Source of the DNA: Trebouxia sp. TZW2008
Taxonomy: Eukaryota > Chlorophyta > Trebouxiophyceae > Trebouxiales > Trebouxiaceae
Assembly (NCBI GenBank): GCA_002118135.1
Contig: BDIU01000121.1
Coordinates: forward strand, 124,001-188,000
Direction of reading: 5' to 3'
Length of the DNA: 64,000 nucleotides
The notes beneath the pieces are model-generated. The model worked only from the letters and a program-made list of their open reading frames with translations, did no database searches and had not been told where the DNA came from. The translations under genes and the position numbers were made by a program. Each line of letters starts with the position of its first letter. The stretch's first letter is position 1. Shown here piece after piece: positions 49,407 through 58,863 of this stretch.

Positions 49407-52400
49407 AACATTGCAGGATTAGACTCAGCACCAGGTTCAATGACTGCAAGCACCAGCACAAGACCTTGGTCTAGCGAGTCTTGTACTGGGACTCACAGTC
49501 ACTGGGTGCGGTGCTGCTGCTGCAGCTGTTGCTATTGCTGCTGCTGCTGCTGCTGCTCCTGCTCCTGCTCCTGCGTAGCATGCTACGATAGCAGCACGTC
49601 GTACCAAAACCTGGCTGACTGGTATATCCTTGGTCAGATGCATATGGGTGCTGCACAGGCATCCTGCGGGAGGGTGCGTATGGCAGCTACTATGCTGAGG
49701 CCTGCAAGGAGCAAGTGAAGCAGAAGAGCACTGGTCTAAGGCCCTTGGAGTTCTCTCATGTCATGATTGATGAAGCAGGACAGGTCAGCTCTGCTTCTCC
49801 TTGCATGCTATACGCGTGTTGCATTGCAGTCAGTCTGCCACTTGTTTCTCCGTCCGTCCATGATTGCTCACTCGCAAACTAGTCACTCAACTGCTCATTG
49901 CCCGCCTGTCAACTCACTCACCCTGCAACCCAGCTACCTTGTTGCCAGTGAGATGTCAAGATCATCCATGAGGCTGGCATATTTTGATTCCTGACTCATA
50001 CACCTACTTGTGCCATGTGCCTGATATCTGGAGCAGGCTCCAAATGACGCAGTTGTCAATAACATGCCACAAGCTTGTGATAAACAGGTTGACATGGCAT
50101 ATTCAGCAACAGCAGCAATTTTTTGGCAAGCATGCTGAAGTGATCCCATAGACTGGATTCAGCTGCGCAGTCTGTATGTGAGCTGGTACAGTCAGGCTAG
50201 ACTGTAATCAACAGACCAAGATTGCTGTTGAGCAGACAAACTGCACCTGAAGGCAAAAGCTGCTTTGCCCTGTGTACATGTTGTTGCACCCTTCGTAACA
50301 AAGTGTGTGTCCACGCAATACATAATCTGCCTGTGGCCATACGGTTGACCAGGCATAGCTGAGTCCAAACTGATGTTGTTGAGCATAGACAACTGAGAAC
50401 AGGGATTTCAGCTCAAGGTCTGCCCATAGGAAAACCAGGAACATTTCTCTACCTTCAAGAAAGGAAAGACCTCTTGACAAATGCTGTTGCCTTTCTGCAG
50501 CTGTGGTGTGCATGGTGCAGTGATATGGCACTGTCTTCAACAAGCCCGAATTTGCAATGCTGCTTATGATACTTGTGTCAGTGTCAAGACTGCTCGTGAC
50601 AGATGAAGATGTGTCATGATGAAGTGTGCTTGTGTTTGCAGGCACTGGGGCCTGAGGCTTTGATCCCGCTGACGCTGCTTGCCCCCAAGGATAGCTGCGC
50701 CATGCTGTGTGGAGACCCAAGGTCAGCCTGTGAATCTCCTGCATAATTGCTGCACATTTCCCTTTGTGTTGCTATGCTGCATCCCTCTTTTTGCCTTGCT
50801 GCCCATCTTCCAAACTTGCTGGTTTTGAGATTTTCCAGCTGTCTTTCCTGCCGCCCACAGCTCCTTTCCAAGCTCTTCTTTTGGACTGCACAGGTATATC
50901 TTTTCTGGTCGCTCATTTTGCCAAAGTGGCTGAGACTGGTTGCTTTTTTGATATACACTGCTTCAACTGCAGGCAGTTGGGACCAGTGCTGCACTCCACA
51001 GCAGCTGAAGCTCATGGCCTCAAGACATCTCTGCTGGAGGCCTTTGTGCAGTACCATGGGACTCAGCAAGCACTGTACACAGAACAAGGCCTAGCACCCT
51101 GCCTAGGTATTCCTAAGCATATTTTGCTCAACCTTAGCATAGTCAGATCCTCGTGATCACTGTTGTGGCTCCACTTTTATGTTGAATTTCGATACTCTGT
51201 GCAATTTGTGCTGAATGCATGATCACTGCTGAAGTCTGAGTCTGCTAAGACATCTCTGCTGGAAGCCTGTGCGCAGTTGCACAAAACTCAGCTCCAGCTG
51301 TACACAGATCAAGGCCTAGCACCTTGCCTGGGTACTCCTTAGCATAGGTCCTGCAAGCCCAGCACATTCAGAAGTTGATGGTCATGTTGCATTCTGATAC
51401 TCTGTGCAGTTTGTGCTGGATGCGCGTTCACTCCTGAAGTCTGAGTCTGATAAGGCATCTTTGCTAGAGGTCTTTGTGCAGTATCATGGGATTCAGCTCC
51501 AGCTGTACACAGATCAAGGCCTGGCGCCCTGCCTAGGTAATTGGACCTTTGCAATGTCAATCTGACTTTGCATTGTAGACACTGCTGGTTTGAAGCCAAC
51601 CCTGCATTGCTGAGGTGACTTTGTGCTGCACACACGCTGGTGCAATCCAGTGATGCGAATTTGCAAGTGCTAAAGTGTAAAGTTCAACAACCCAGTCAGG
51701 CCTGCAGTGATGTGTCCCTGGTCAAAAGTCAGGCTTACAGTGCAATTGTGATATGATCTTTCTTCTGCAGGCATATTTGGCTGGCTGGACTTTGCCCTGC
51801 AGGCATTGCTGATAGGACTTCTCTTTTGCGCTGTAGGCATCCTGGTGCACAACTATTGCAGCCACCAGCGTCTGCTGGAGCTGCCCAGCAGGCTGTGTTC
51901 AGGCAATTGTGCTGGCATACTTGGCTGATTGCAGGCATTGCTGATGTTGAGTTGCACTGCAGCTGATGCGGCTTGGCAGCGCAGGCTTGCTGGTGTACTG
52001 CATTGCTATGATTGGCATTGCAGACATTGCTGATATGACTTCTTTTTGCGCTGCAGGCATGCTGGTCCACAACTATCGCAGCCACCAGCGCCTGCTAAAG
52101 CTGCCCAGCCGCCTCTGCTATGACGACCAGCTGCTGGCATATTTGGCTGGCAGGGCTCTGCCCTGCAGGCAGCTAATGTCACTATTATTCTGTTGTTCAT
52201 GTTACATTGCACCGCAGCCAATGCGCCTCAGCCCTCCAGGCATGTTGGTGCAACCTTGATGCAAAGGGCATTGCTGACGTGAGTTTGCCCCTGCAGGCAT
52301 GTTGGTGCACAACTACAGAAGCCATCAGCGTCTGCTGGAGCTGCCCAGCCGCCTCTACTACGACAACCAGCTGCTGGCATCAGCTGACCCCCAACTGGTC

Positions 52401-55400
52401 ACTGCACCTGCCTGGAGCGAGCTGCACAGGCGCAGGTCAGTATATTGCTGCTGCATGATCACCTTGTACACAATCCTTGGCACTTCCTTGTCTGGCACAC
52501 CAGTTGTGACACTGCAGTTACAGCGGTATGTGCTGTGCATCATTACATCACCCTGTACCAAGCTGCACAGGCACAGATCGAAGGCCTGCTGCGATGTCAC
52601 TATGTTGCAGACTTGCCACCCCTTGGCATGCCAGTTGCACTCCTGTTGATTTATGCAGTAACAACAAGATGTGCAAATCTCATTTTCGGACATTTGGCGG
52701 GAGAAGACCGTGCCGGCACAGGTCAGCCTCTCTGTCACCATCTTCTGCATTACTTTTCAGTCATCTGCATTGCTACGTACATGATGTGTGCTGAGTGATG
52801 GTCTGCAAGGCAAACGCAATCTGCAACGGTACAGTGCCACCAAGTAGCTGACTGTCAAGTGATGCACTTCCAAAGCCCGCTGCTTCAGGGGCATGTGTTT
52901 ATTCACTGCCGGCAACCCTTGAGGTCTGAGACTGTCAGAACGGGTTTAGGTCAAGGTTGAGGTGTCATCTGCAGGGAGGAAGAGGAGCAATGGGATGAAG
53001 CAGAAGAGCAACATGAGCAGAATGGCGGGTCTGATGCACAGCAAGCTGAAGCTGATGCCCCTGCTGGTCCTGATGCTAGTGGTGACAGCCCAGATGACAA
53101 CCAACTGCCAGTCAACACACTCTTTTATGGTGTGCGTGGTCAACAGGTAAATCAACGCCTTGCTACCACTATATCTGACTGTGCTTTCACAAATGACAAT
53201 GGACTGCCATTGAGCACCCTTTTCTTGGGGTGCAGGGTGTGCAGGCATATTATGGCTACACTTGTTGTAAAAAGTCTTTTGCTGTACATTGCTGACCTGA
53301 TACCCATGTAAGTGCCGCCCGACTTGGTATGCTCCAGTGCACCAATAAGATACAAACCCGTCTGTAGATGAGGGATGGTGATGCACCCAGCTACTACAGC
53401 CCAGTGGAGGCGTCTGCACTGGTCAAGCTGCTCCAGGGTCTATTGGTCTGGAAGCATATTCTCTCTCAGATTTTGGATGTTTTGCATTTCCTGCTTTCCC
53501 ACTTGCTGGTCACTTAGATGCCTGTGATTTGTGACCCAATGCCTTGATGTGCAGATGAGGGACGGTGATGCACCCAGCTATTACAACCCAGTGGAGGCAT
53601 CAGCACTGGTCAAGCTGCTCCAGGGTCTGTTGGCCTACAAGACCCCAGGCGGGCAGGCAGTGACAGTGCAAGACATTGGGGTCATTGCCACCTACAGAAA
53701 TCAGGTCAGACGCTACTGCATATCTCCCTTGCATTTGCCTCATCATTACTTCTATGCAATTACTTGGCTAACTTTGGTGTGCACATCTGCATTTGCCTCT
53801 GTAGTGCAGTGATCAGGTGTTGGTCTATTCATTGATTCCAAACGTGTGCGAGACAGGCTCAGCAGGCCCAGCTAGGTATATACTGGAGCAATCAACCATC
53901 TGCAACTGGTTTGGTCCTGTGCTATCCTGAACCATTTGCATTGAGCATGGAGGGGAGGTTGGCTTTGCCTCTGCAGCTACCATCGTGTTTGTCTCTGCAA
54001 TTGCCTTTCAGCACAGTCCAGGGCCAATAGCGCGTGAAATGAGACAGAACTTCAAGGACCTTGCCGCAAACAGCATTAGTCAGCCCCAAAACAGCAGCTT
54101 CAGGTTTGACCAGACTGCAGTTACACTAAAGGTTATATGACATGCAGGTGAAGAAGCTGAGACTACTGCTGCGAGCGCGTGAGCTGGGCGCTGTGCGAGT
54201 GGGTACTGTAGACGACTTCCAGGGGCAAGAAGCGCGCATCATCTTCATCTCCACAGTTTTGTCCAGGTACTCCAAAGCGTGGGGCCATCCACCTGTCCTT
54301 TAAGCATGCTGTTTCTTCTGTTTGTGCCTTTCATGCTTGTGTCCCTCATGTTTGTGCCCTCATGTTTGTGCCTTTATATTTGTGCAACTCATGTCTTCCA
54401 CCTCAAGGAACCAATGCATGTTTCTGAGCATACCGTGAACAGTGATGCTTTGCCAACATGGAGATAGGCAAGCATTGTATGTGTATTGGGCCAGGCTCTG
54501 TCTTACTGAGGAGTTGAAGTCCTGTGCAGGCCATCCAGAGAGACAAATGGCATGTCAAAGGGTGTTGCTGGCATGGCGCAAAGTGCTGCAGCTGATCCTG
54601 CAGTAGGCTTCTTCAGAAATCCCAACCGCTTTAATGTGGCTATCACCCGGGCTCAAGCCCTCATGGTAGTCCTAGGGCATCCCTTGGTCCTCATGCAGGT
54701 ACAGCGTTTGTGTGTTTGGTTCTTGGCCTTTACTTGTTTTGCATCTAGTCACATGTGCCATGAAAATAAATGGTTCATTGCTGCCCTTGATGTGATGTGA
54801 CTTGGCACTGATGCACTAAGCTCATAAATCTTTGCCATGTCTGCAAAGCAAAGTCTCATCAGCCAAGTACGGTTGTAGAGGAAAGTTCTGATTGGAGGTG
54901 CAAAATCCGGTCTACTTTGCATTTCTGTCATGGACTTCCCACTGCAGACAAGGCTGGCTGATCAGACTATTCCCAGCAGGCGTTGCTGATGTGACTTGGG
55001 GCTACATTGCCTAGGCTGACGTGACCTTGCCATTTCTGCAAGGCAAAGTACCACCACTCAGTATGTCTGCAGTGGAAAGTTCATGCTGGAGGTTCAGAAT
55101 CAGGTCTATAGGCGTCAGCAGAGTTGCCTTCGGTGATTATTTGAACATAATAGTAGGTTCTATTTATGTCTGCATGCGATGGTACTGGCTCAAGCGTTAT
55201 TCCATTTGTGTGCTGCATCTCTCTGTCAGGTACAATGGCTTGCTCATGTGCTTCCGTCTGAGTATCATCTCCCCCTTGCTGCACGCCTTTTCGTTTTGGA
55301 GTTTCAGCACCGCAGTGAAACCAATTGTCCTGACATCTGTTTCATTCTGATCTGCGTCGCATCGACAGCGTCAGTCAAGCTCAGCAACTACTGTGCACAG

Positions 55401-57142
55401 GCCAGACAGGCTGCCCCCTATGCAGCTTGCTCGAGCAGTAAGTAACTTGACAATGCAACCTGAGCAGACACAATGGCAATGGTTGCAAAGACAGCCCGTA
55501 CTCCAACGTCTTTGTGGTGGAGGGAGGGGGGAAAGGGGGAGAGGAGGGGGTTACAGTGAGGCCCTACAGGGGCCCCTACCTGGATGTTGAAGGCTGCCCG
55601 TCATGCACATGCATTGAGTCACATGAATGAAAGAAAACTCTTCTGCGGGATCCCAACTGGAGTGAGCTGGTGAAGTACTGTGCGGCAAGGGGGGCTTATA
55701 GGGGGGCCGGCTCAGAGTCCCTGGGCTTCCGGGTCAGCATGCAAGTGCATGGTATCAAATTATTGAAGCAAGTGGTGTCTGATGCAGGATCTCAACTTCA
55801 TTTGGGATGTGACCAGCATGCAGGTGCATTGAACGACATGAACAAACAAACCCGGTATTTGGCTGCAGGACCCCAACTGGAGTGAGCTGGTGAAATACTG
55901 TGCGGCCCGGGGGGCCTACAGGGGGGCTGGCTCAGACTCTCTGGGTCTACTGGTCAGGAACCAACCAGCAGAGGACAGCTATCTGCCTGGGGAGGATCAA
56001 GGTACATGCCTGCAAAAGACGTCATCTTTGCATATGACCACTATGTTTTGCTGTCTTATCTATGCCAATTTTGTAGCACCCATCAAAAAGCCAGCCAGCA
56101 GAGGACAGCTAGCTGCCTGGGGAGGATCCACTTATTGTAGTTATCATGTTATGCCACTCTTTACATGTTTGCTGTCATTCAGCCACATACGAGCCATACA
56201 GGAGCCAGCCAGCTGAGGCCAGCTACCTGCCTGGGAAGGCTCAAGGGAAGATTCTGCGTTCGCATTTTCATGCAACATTGTTCTTTGCTCTTTTGTTGTG
56301 AGTCTCGTGACTTGAGCCATTGGCTGACCATCAAGGGACCAGTCAGCAGAGGACAGCTACCTGCCCAGGGAGCATCAAGCTTCATGCCTGTATATTTGAT
56401 TCTATACATGATTATCTGTGTGCATTTGTATGTCCCTTGTGGGTTCAGCTCAGACTAAGCCACCAAAGAGGCAACCAGTAGAAGACAGCCATCCGATGAG
56501 GGTAAATGCTTGACAGCCCTATGAGCACAGGTTGTTGTCACAGTGATTGGTGCTGACTTGACTGCAGCAGCTGGTGAGTCTTGCATTCTAGGTACCAACA
56601 TCAGTGTTGTATACAGTAAACTCTCTTTGCGACAACTGCTTTGGTTACATTGAATTGTCCTTACTGAGAGAGACCACTGCAGTCAAATGCCAGTGATTGG
56701 TAACTAATGGCGTTGTCGTGACATCAAGATTGTCCTTACATTGAGTGTCCTTACAAACAGAGTTTACTGTATCAATATTACATTGGCCAGCATGAAAGGG
56801 CTGGTGGTGCTCGTTACGGCACTTGTGTAAAGCCCCATGCAACTTGCTGCAGAAGATCATGGGGAGGACGACAGTCTGAAGATCCAGCAGGCTGTGAGTC
56901 ACATTGCAATGTGTTGCAGGGTGCTTGCATGAGTACTGCAACCCTGCCATCTAATGCACATGAAACCTGTTGCAGAGGAAACAGGGGAGGAGGACAGTTT
57001 GGAAATCCAGCAGGCTGTGAGTCACATTGCAGAGGCAGCCTTGCTGGGTGTTGGTGACGCCAGCAAGATGTATCCTGAAACGCTTGAGGAGATGTATGAG
57101 TCCTACAGCGCCAATGAAATGGAGTTCCGTGTAATTCTGTAG
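35576..57142 (+). CDS. MOV10/SDE3-type RNA helicase (Upf1-like superfamily 1)
   Basis: ATP-dependent RNA helicase related to plant SDE3 and animal MOV10, which act in RNA silencing and retroelement control. Exons supported by phase and family: 35576-35818, 36616-36651, 36836-37120, 38681-39411, 39701-39957, 40010-40043, 41192-41299, 42138-42257, 42803-42919, 43450-43510, 44288-44346, 45137-45234, 45779-45925, 46322-46425 (less sure), about 46946-47178, 47836-47982, 48694-48811, 49659-49783, 50642-50721, 50973-51106, 52297-52435, 52975-53146, 53555-53704, 54148-54266, 54530-54698, 55869-55952, a small tail exon near 56460-56510, 56976-57142. Motifs in order: [23 protein letters not shown] (Walker A), [18 protein letters not shown] (motif II), GDPRQLGPVL (III), [13 protein letters not shown] (IV), [11 protein letters not shown] (V), [18 protein letters not shown] (VI). 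The N-terminal 500 or so residues are Gln/Gly/Pro-rich with an immunoglobulin-like segment. Confidence 0.85.
36061..36373. mobile_element. Foldback element with long terminal inverted repeats
   Basis: The left end GCGCTAACTAGTGCATTTGC and the right end GCAAATGCACTAGCTAGCGC are near-perfect inverted repeats. Complementarity continues inward for about 130 bp per arm (CATTCAATGCT, GTCATCTAAGG, CAAGCGCTGCTGCA, GCATGCC). The whole 313-bp unit can fold into one imperfect hairpin. It carries no open frame, so it is a non-autonomous foldback or MITE-like insertion in the first helicase intron. Confidence 0.75.
37201..37287 (+). repeat. Decayed copy of the 3' edge of helicase exon 36836-37120
   Basis: The copy repeats the GGTAGAGGAATG...GGCTTTGAGAGGGTCCA region and ends CACAAG|GTCAGC, against CATAAG|GTTAGC in the exon. 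It has stops in the exon frame. Confidence 0.8.
37268..37312. other. Perfect 20-bp stem inverted repeat at a duplicated donor
   Basis: ACAATGCATATCACAAGGTC, then AGCAG, then the exact reverse complement. The left arm is the end of the exon copy at 37201-37287 plus its donor. The last bases of the copied exon have therefore been copied again in inverted orientation. Confidence 0.75.
37847..38027 (+). repeat. Lys/Gln-rich exon-like stretch in helicase intron
   Basis: An open frame after the acceptor CTTCAG encodes an Ala/Ser then Lys/Gln-rich segment ([18 protein letters not shown]) and ends in TGA at 38025. The flanking exons (ending 37120, starting 38681) already join in phase 0, so this is optional. 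It may be an alternative exon that truncates the protein or a decayed exon. Part of it (GGTGTTGCTGCAGCTTCTG) is echoed near 37719-37738, and it has an inverted partner at 38030-38125. Confidence 0.4.
38030..38125 (-). repeat. Inverted copy of the Lys/Gln-rich exon-like stretch
   Basis: Read on the minus strand, this DNA encodes [19 protein letters not shown], which parallels the plus-strand [19 protein letters not shown] at 37920-37990. The two copies face each other and form a long imperfect inverted repeat. Stops are absent on the minus strand here, and the frame runs on into the reverse-transcriptase-like fragment. Confidence 0.7.
38126..38339 (-). mobile_element. Reverse-transcriptase fragment of a DIRS/Ty3-like retroelement
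   Basis: The minus-strand frame contains [20 protein letters not shown] followed by [15 protein letters not shown]. This matches the reverse-transcriptase core pattern D/H-x-KSGYHH-(I/V)-x-(I/M)H.DS.KY.(G/A)..F....Y.FT seen in DIRS and Ty3/gypsy elements. Only about 70 residues remain, with no catalytic YxDD motif, so it is a fossil. Confidence 0.6.
38505..38605 (+). repeat. Decayed copy of the 5' edge of helicase exon 38681-39411
   Basis: The copy starts with TGCAG|GATCTCAGCAGACTGTC as in the exon and keeps DLSRLSQ.YAG before frameshifting. It keeps the acceptor and is about 180 bp upstream of the intact exon. Confidence 0.85.
40560..41191 (+). repeat. Tandem array of about 146-bp units bearing an acceptor-like end
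   Basis: The core GCAGCAAGGCAG recurs at 40695, 40832, 40978 and 41124 (spacing 137, 146, 146), with a weaker unit at 40580. Each later unit holds GCAGATCAGC followed by AAATGCTCAGTGT, which is the acceptor and first bases of the helicase exon starting at 41192. The array therefore looks like serial duplication of that exon's 3' splice region. Confidence 0.85.
41300..41520 (+). repeat. Two decayed copies of helicase exon 41192-41299
   Basis: The stretch at 41308-41400 (AAAGCCTTTTGTTACAGAC) and a better copy at 41412-41510 (TTTGTCCCAGACCATCTC ... TGCCAGAGGCCCCTAG) repeat the exon body downstream. Both lack the intact donor TG|GTGAGC and carry substitutions. Confidence 0.8.
41920..42035 (+). 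repeat. Decayed copy of the 5' edge of helicase exon 42138-42257
   Basis: The copy has the acceptor CAAGCTTGCAG and GCAAAGCTCAGTCTCATC against GCAAAGCTCAGTGTCACC in the exon. CCTGAGGGGTGGTC is shared. It degrades after about 90 bp and lies about 208 bp upstream. Confidence 0.85.
43979..44054. repeat. Dispersed repeat, copy 1 (CAGGCTCAGCAGGCCCA family)
   Basis: The stretch shares CAGGCTCAGCAGGCCCA, TAGGTATGTAC and GCAATCAACTGTCTCC with copies at 53841 and 63041. All three lie in introns and in the same orientation. There are no clear terminal repeats. Confidence 0.75.
44745..45045 (+). repeat. Three decayed copies of the 5' edge of helicase exon 45137-45234
   Basis: Copies of acceptor plus RFAG.AYKE start at 44747, 44875 and 45003 (spacing 128 and 128; the intact exon is 134 further on). 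Intron sequence upstream of the acceptor (CATCAC..TCTTCC) is repeated in each unit, so the duplicated unit crosses the splice site. Confidence 0.88.
45447..45755 (+). repeat. Two copies of helicase exon 45779-45925
   Basis: Copies start at 45453 and 45620 after GTTGCAG acceptors and repeat the (S/R)FT(C/F)DRTPFRRML block. This block matches the conserved MOV10/SDE3 segment before the helicase core. The intact third copy alone continues to a good donor (AAAG|GTGATG). Confidence 0.85.
46655..46866 (+). repeat. Two partial upstream copies of the Walker A exon start
   Basis: The stretch at 46659-46780 repeats [19 protein letters not shown]...EELAAQKLN and a shorter piece near 46810-46860 repeats VKGNKAEQL. 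Neither reaches the Walker A motif. Because these copies are close to the real exon, the exact start of the Walker A exon remains uncertain. Confidence 0.75.
47230..47514 (+). repeat. Two decayed downstream copies of the Walker A exon end, with long G and C runs
   Basis: The first copy (about 47245-47362) keeps GTGGGCGCAGG and TTGAGTGCGCTCTTCAG|GTGAGC. The second (47430-47512) keeps [13 protein letters not shown] as a partial Walker A. Homopolymer runs (G9, G11, C11) show slippage in the segment that the functional exon encodes as GAGGG. Confidence 0.8.
48118..48182 (+). repeat. Copy of the 3' edge of helicase exon 47836-47982 with donor
   Basis: The copy repeats the [13 protein letters not shown] block and a donor-like CAG|GTCACA, about 195 bp downstream of the true donor. 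Confidence 0.85.
48885..49570. repeat. CTG-repeat array interleaved with copies of the exon 48694-48811 donor
   Basis: Pure or nearly pure CTG runs lie at about 49110-49152, 49364-49403 and 49517-49560. Between them about five units of 60-90 bp carry GGTGATCACTGTCTC or close variants (about 48993, 49060, 49160, 49226, 49287), which is the donor junction CCG|GTGATCACTGTC of the exon ending at 48811. Each unit continues with TGTGCTGTTGNTGTTGCTGC. A CAG-coded open frame on the minus strand is only low complexity. Confidence 0.85.
51240..51540 (+). repeat. Two copies of the 3' edge of helicase exon 50973-51106 with donor
   Basis: Copies at 51246-51330 and 51455-51537 repeat KTSLLEA and [13 protein letters not shown]. 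The copied donors read CTGG|GTACTC and CTAG|GTAATT. Frames are open for most of the length. Confidence 0.85.
51770..52165 (+). repeat. Copies of the 5' edge of helicase exon 52297-52435 (motif IV)
   Basis: Acceptor plus G(I/M)LVHNY.SHQRLL appears at 51836 and 52058. Associated flanks (GGCATTGCTGATATGACTTCT) recur and include bare acceptor-side pieces near 51770 and 51930. The copy at 52058 stays open for about 35 codons but has no donor at the matching place. Confidence 0.85.
53195..53245 (+). repeat. Decayed copy of the 3' edge of helicase exon 52975-53146
   Basis: GACAATGGACTGCCATTGAG...CTTTTCTTGGGGTGCAGG resembles the exon end encoding [15 protein letters not shown]. The frame is degenerate. 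Confidence 0.55.
53366..53455 (+). repeat. Open copy of the 5' edge of helicase exon 53555-53704
   Basis: After the acceptor TCTGTAG the copy encodes [19 protein letters not shown] without a stop and reaches TTG|GTCTGG at codon 28. It is the best preserved copy in the helicase gene. Confidence 0.85.
53841..53955. repeat. Dispersed repeat, copy 2
   Basis: This copy shares CAGGCTCAGCAGGCCCAGCT, GGAGCAATCAACCATCTGCA, GGTCCTGTGCT and TTGAGCATGG with copy 3 at 63041-63150. Confidence 0.75.
55488..55600 (+). other. G-rich coding-like stretch in a helicase intron
   Basis: One frame reads [17 protein letters not shown] and then [15 protein letters not shown] without a stop across a run of G tracts. 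It has codon-like structure but no clear splice sites, and no place in the helicase alignment was found. It could be an unplaced exon or a quadruplex-prone low-complexity segment. Confidence 0.25.
55645..55735 (+). repeat. Copy of helicase exon 55869-55952 with a broken acceptor
   Basis: The copy encodes [19 protein letters not shown] intact and ends CGG|GTCAGC. The expected CTGCAG acceptor reads CTGCGG, so splicing here should be lost. A very close second copy 220 bp on is the likely functional exon. Confidence 0.85.
55955..56510 (+). repeat. Five tandem copies of a short [14 protein letters not shown] exon
   Basis: Copies of CCAGCAGAGGACAGCTAYCTGCC occur near 55968, 56094, 56210, 56341 and 56483, spaced about 115-140 bp. 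They diverge in frame and ends. The last (QPVEDSHPM) seems best placed to join the terminal exon, but this could not be proved by phase. Confidence 0.75.
56614..56769. mobile_element. 156-bp MITE with TA target duplication (Tc1/mariner-pogo type ends)
   Basis: Perfect 11-bp terminal inverted repeats CAGTAAACTCT / AGAGTTTACTG are flanked on both sides by TA. Internal sequence has repeated TTGTCCTTAC motifs and no open frame. TA target sites and CAG-starting ends are typical of Tc1/mariner/pogo non-autonomous elements. It lies in a 3' intron of the helicase gene. Confidence 0.8.
56845..56920 (+). repeat. Decayed copy of the 5' edge of the helicase terminal exon
   Basis: GCTGCAG then [19 protein letters not shown] is a copy of the start of the exon at 56976. 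It runs into CATTGCAATGTG and loses similarity after 22 codons. Confidence 0.85.
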
Positions 57143-57758
57143 CCTGATCATCTCGTGCTGAATTACTCAAGTTAAAAGTGCATCCGTGTTTTGCGGGCTT
57201 GGTGAACATATTGAGGGCAATGACAGGCCTTTGGCACAGCAAACACTTGCTGGTGTCCAGCCTACTTAGTGGGTTGATACTCTTCTGAACCGTGCTGCCA
57301 CTGTAATACATTCAGTATCGTGTGCTCAGGCATGCAATTGCTAATAGCCTGCTTGCCATGGTCGATGCTAAGGAAGCACGTCTGTCGGCATTTGTCATTG
57401 CCATAAGGGCTGGCATGTTGATGAGCATAAGTGTCGTTGCCGTGTACTGCAGCTCGGGCAATGGAGTAAGATCATGAGTGATGGCATGCATACTGCTTGT
57501 GTCATGCATTACTGTACAGGCAAAAGCGTGTAGGTCACTGACCATACAGCATACAACATTGTGTCAAGCTTGACAGTGTCTTCGTGGGTTCATTCATGAC
57601 GGTTGGGTGAAGCCTTGTGTTGCCAGGATGTCACAGATTTTTGGCAACGGCACAGCTGTATTTACTACAGAACTTAGTCATGTTCTGCAGAGTGCAGTGC
57701 ACCTGAGAACTGCAGAGAGCATTCTGTCTGCTCACCGTTGCGGACCTTGATTGATGGC
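57143..57758. promoter_or_regulatory. Intergenic region between helicase and GLTP genes
   Basis: These 616 bp hold the helicase 3' untranslated region and then the start region of the GLTP gene. CpG becomes frequent near 57735. No exon was recognised. Confidence 0.4.
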
Positions 57759-58863
57759 ATGTCGAGCTCATTGTTTGTCCGAATCTCGGCTTTACTGCAG
57801 AAGGTGCGAGGTCCTGACGGCACTCCTGAGACAGAAGTGTTTCTGACCGTGTGTCGGCAGATCATCCCCGTGATCGGTACGCGAGCCAACTCAGCTGGCA
57901 CGCTTGCCGCGTCGTTTCTGATCTGAGCATCTCTTCAGCGTGCAGAAAAGTTTGGAACAAGTTTTCTGATCGTCAGAAGCGATATACAAGGCAACATAGA
58001 CAGGCTAGCCTCAAGGCAACAGACTGACCCGTCACGATATCAGCAGCTATATCCAATTGTGCTTGATGAAGCCAAGAAAGGAGACATTGGCAGCACGTCC
58101 TGTACGAAAGGACTTCTATGGCTGCAAAGGTATGCTCACTGTAGCCTCAATTCTTGCCTGGCGTTTATTGGTCATCCTTGAAGTAGCTGCAAGGTCTTGA
58201 GCCTCTGATCAGGGACTCAGATCTGCTATCAGATATAGACAGTAATGCAGCATGTTCATAGCCATGCAAGAAGCTGCTGGGAAGCAAAGGACCGTCTGTT
58301 TCATGCAGGGCCATGGGCTTTGTCGCAAGTCTGCTGAGACGCTTATATGATGATAGACAAGTCACTTTGGCGACTGCAGCCAGTGAAGTGTATACAGCAA
58401 CGCTGTATCATTATCATGGCTGGATAACATCTGCAGCCTTCACAGTCGCACTCAAGGTGAGGCATACCGCACAATTTCTTTGCCTGTGACCACAGCAAAT
58501 TGCTGCTAGCTCAAGTTTCCAGAAGCATCACTATTGCTATGCTATGCATTGTGTTGGTTCAAAGCAGCAGCAATCCTGGGCCAACTTCTTGAACAGAGGC
58601 TCCCGTCATGACGCCTAATGGCGTAGACTTATCTTTTTCTTTTCTGCATTGTATGTCTTATCTGCAACAGTCGCACATTGCAAAAGCAGTCTCTGTGTAT
58701 GCAGCTGGTTCCAAGCAGAGAGACCTTTCTAGAAAAGCTAGGGACACCAAACGAACAGCTATATCAGGAGATGGCAGCATTCCTGAATGATTTCCAGCCA
58801 GTATTACAAGACATTCATGCATTTTTCGTACAGCATGACCTTGATGACCCTACACGAGTATGA
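57759..58863 (+). CDS. GLTP: Glycolipid transfer protein (GLTP fold)
   Basis: Cytosolic all-helical protein that moves glycolipids (or ceramide-1-phosphate in some relatives) between membranes. Exons 57759-57876, 57946-58129, 58309-58456 and 58705-58863 join in matching phases (202 aa, against 209 in human GLTP). The lipid headgroup site is complete: Asp52 and Asn56 in SDIQGNI, Arg59 in place of the usual Lys, Trp98 in KGLLWLQR, and His137 in LYHYHGW. The C-terminal exon gives LVPSRETFLEKLG and ends with a hydrophobic and acidic tail. The acceptor of the last exon was placed at 58704 because it keeps phase 0 and the family pattern. An Asp/Asn/Arg headgroup set fits GLTP proper or plant GLTP-like proteins, and substrate choice cannot be read from sequence. 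No exon-edge duplicates were seen in its introns. Confidence 0.9.

Noticed and set aside
48917..49459. 180-codon Gln/Ser-rich open frame on the minus strand
   Set aside because: It is the reverse reading of the CTG array in a helicase intron, with no start context or domain, and its composition is explained by the repeat.
50208..50744. 178-codon open frame on the minus strand
   Set aside because: It overlaps the helicase exon 50642-50721 in antisense and shows no family features, so it was treated as a chance frame.
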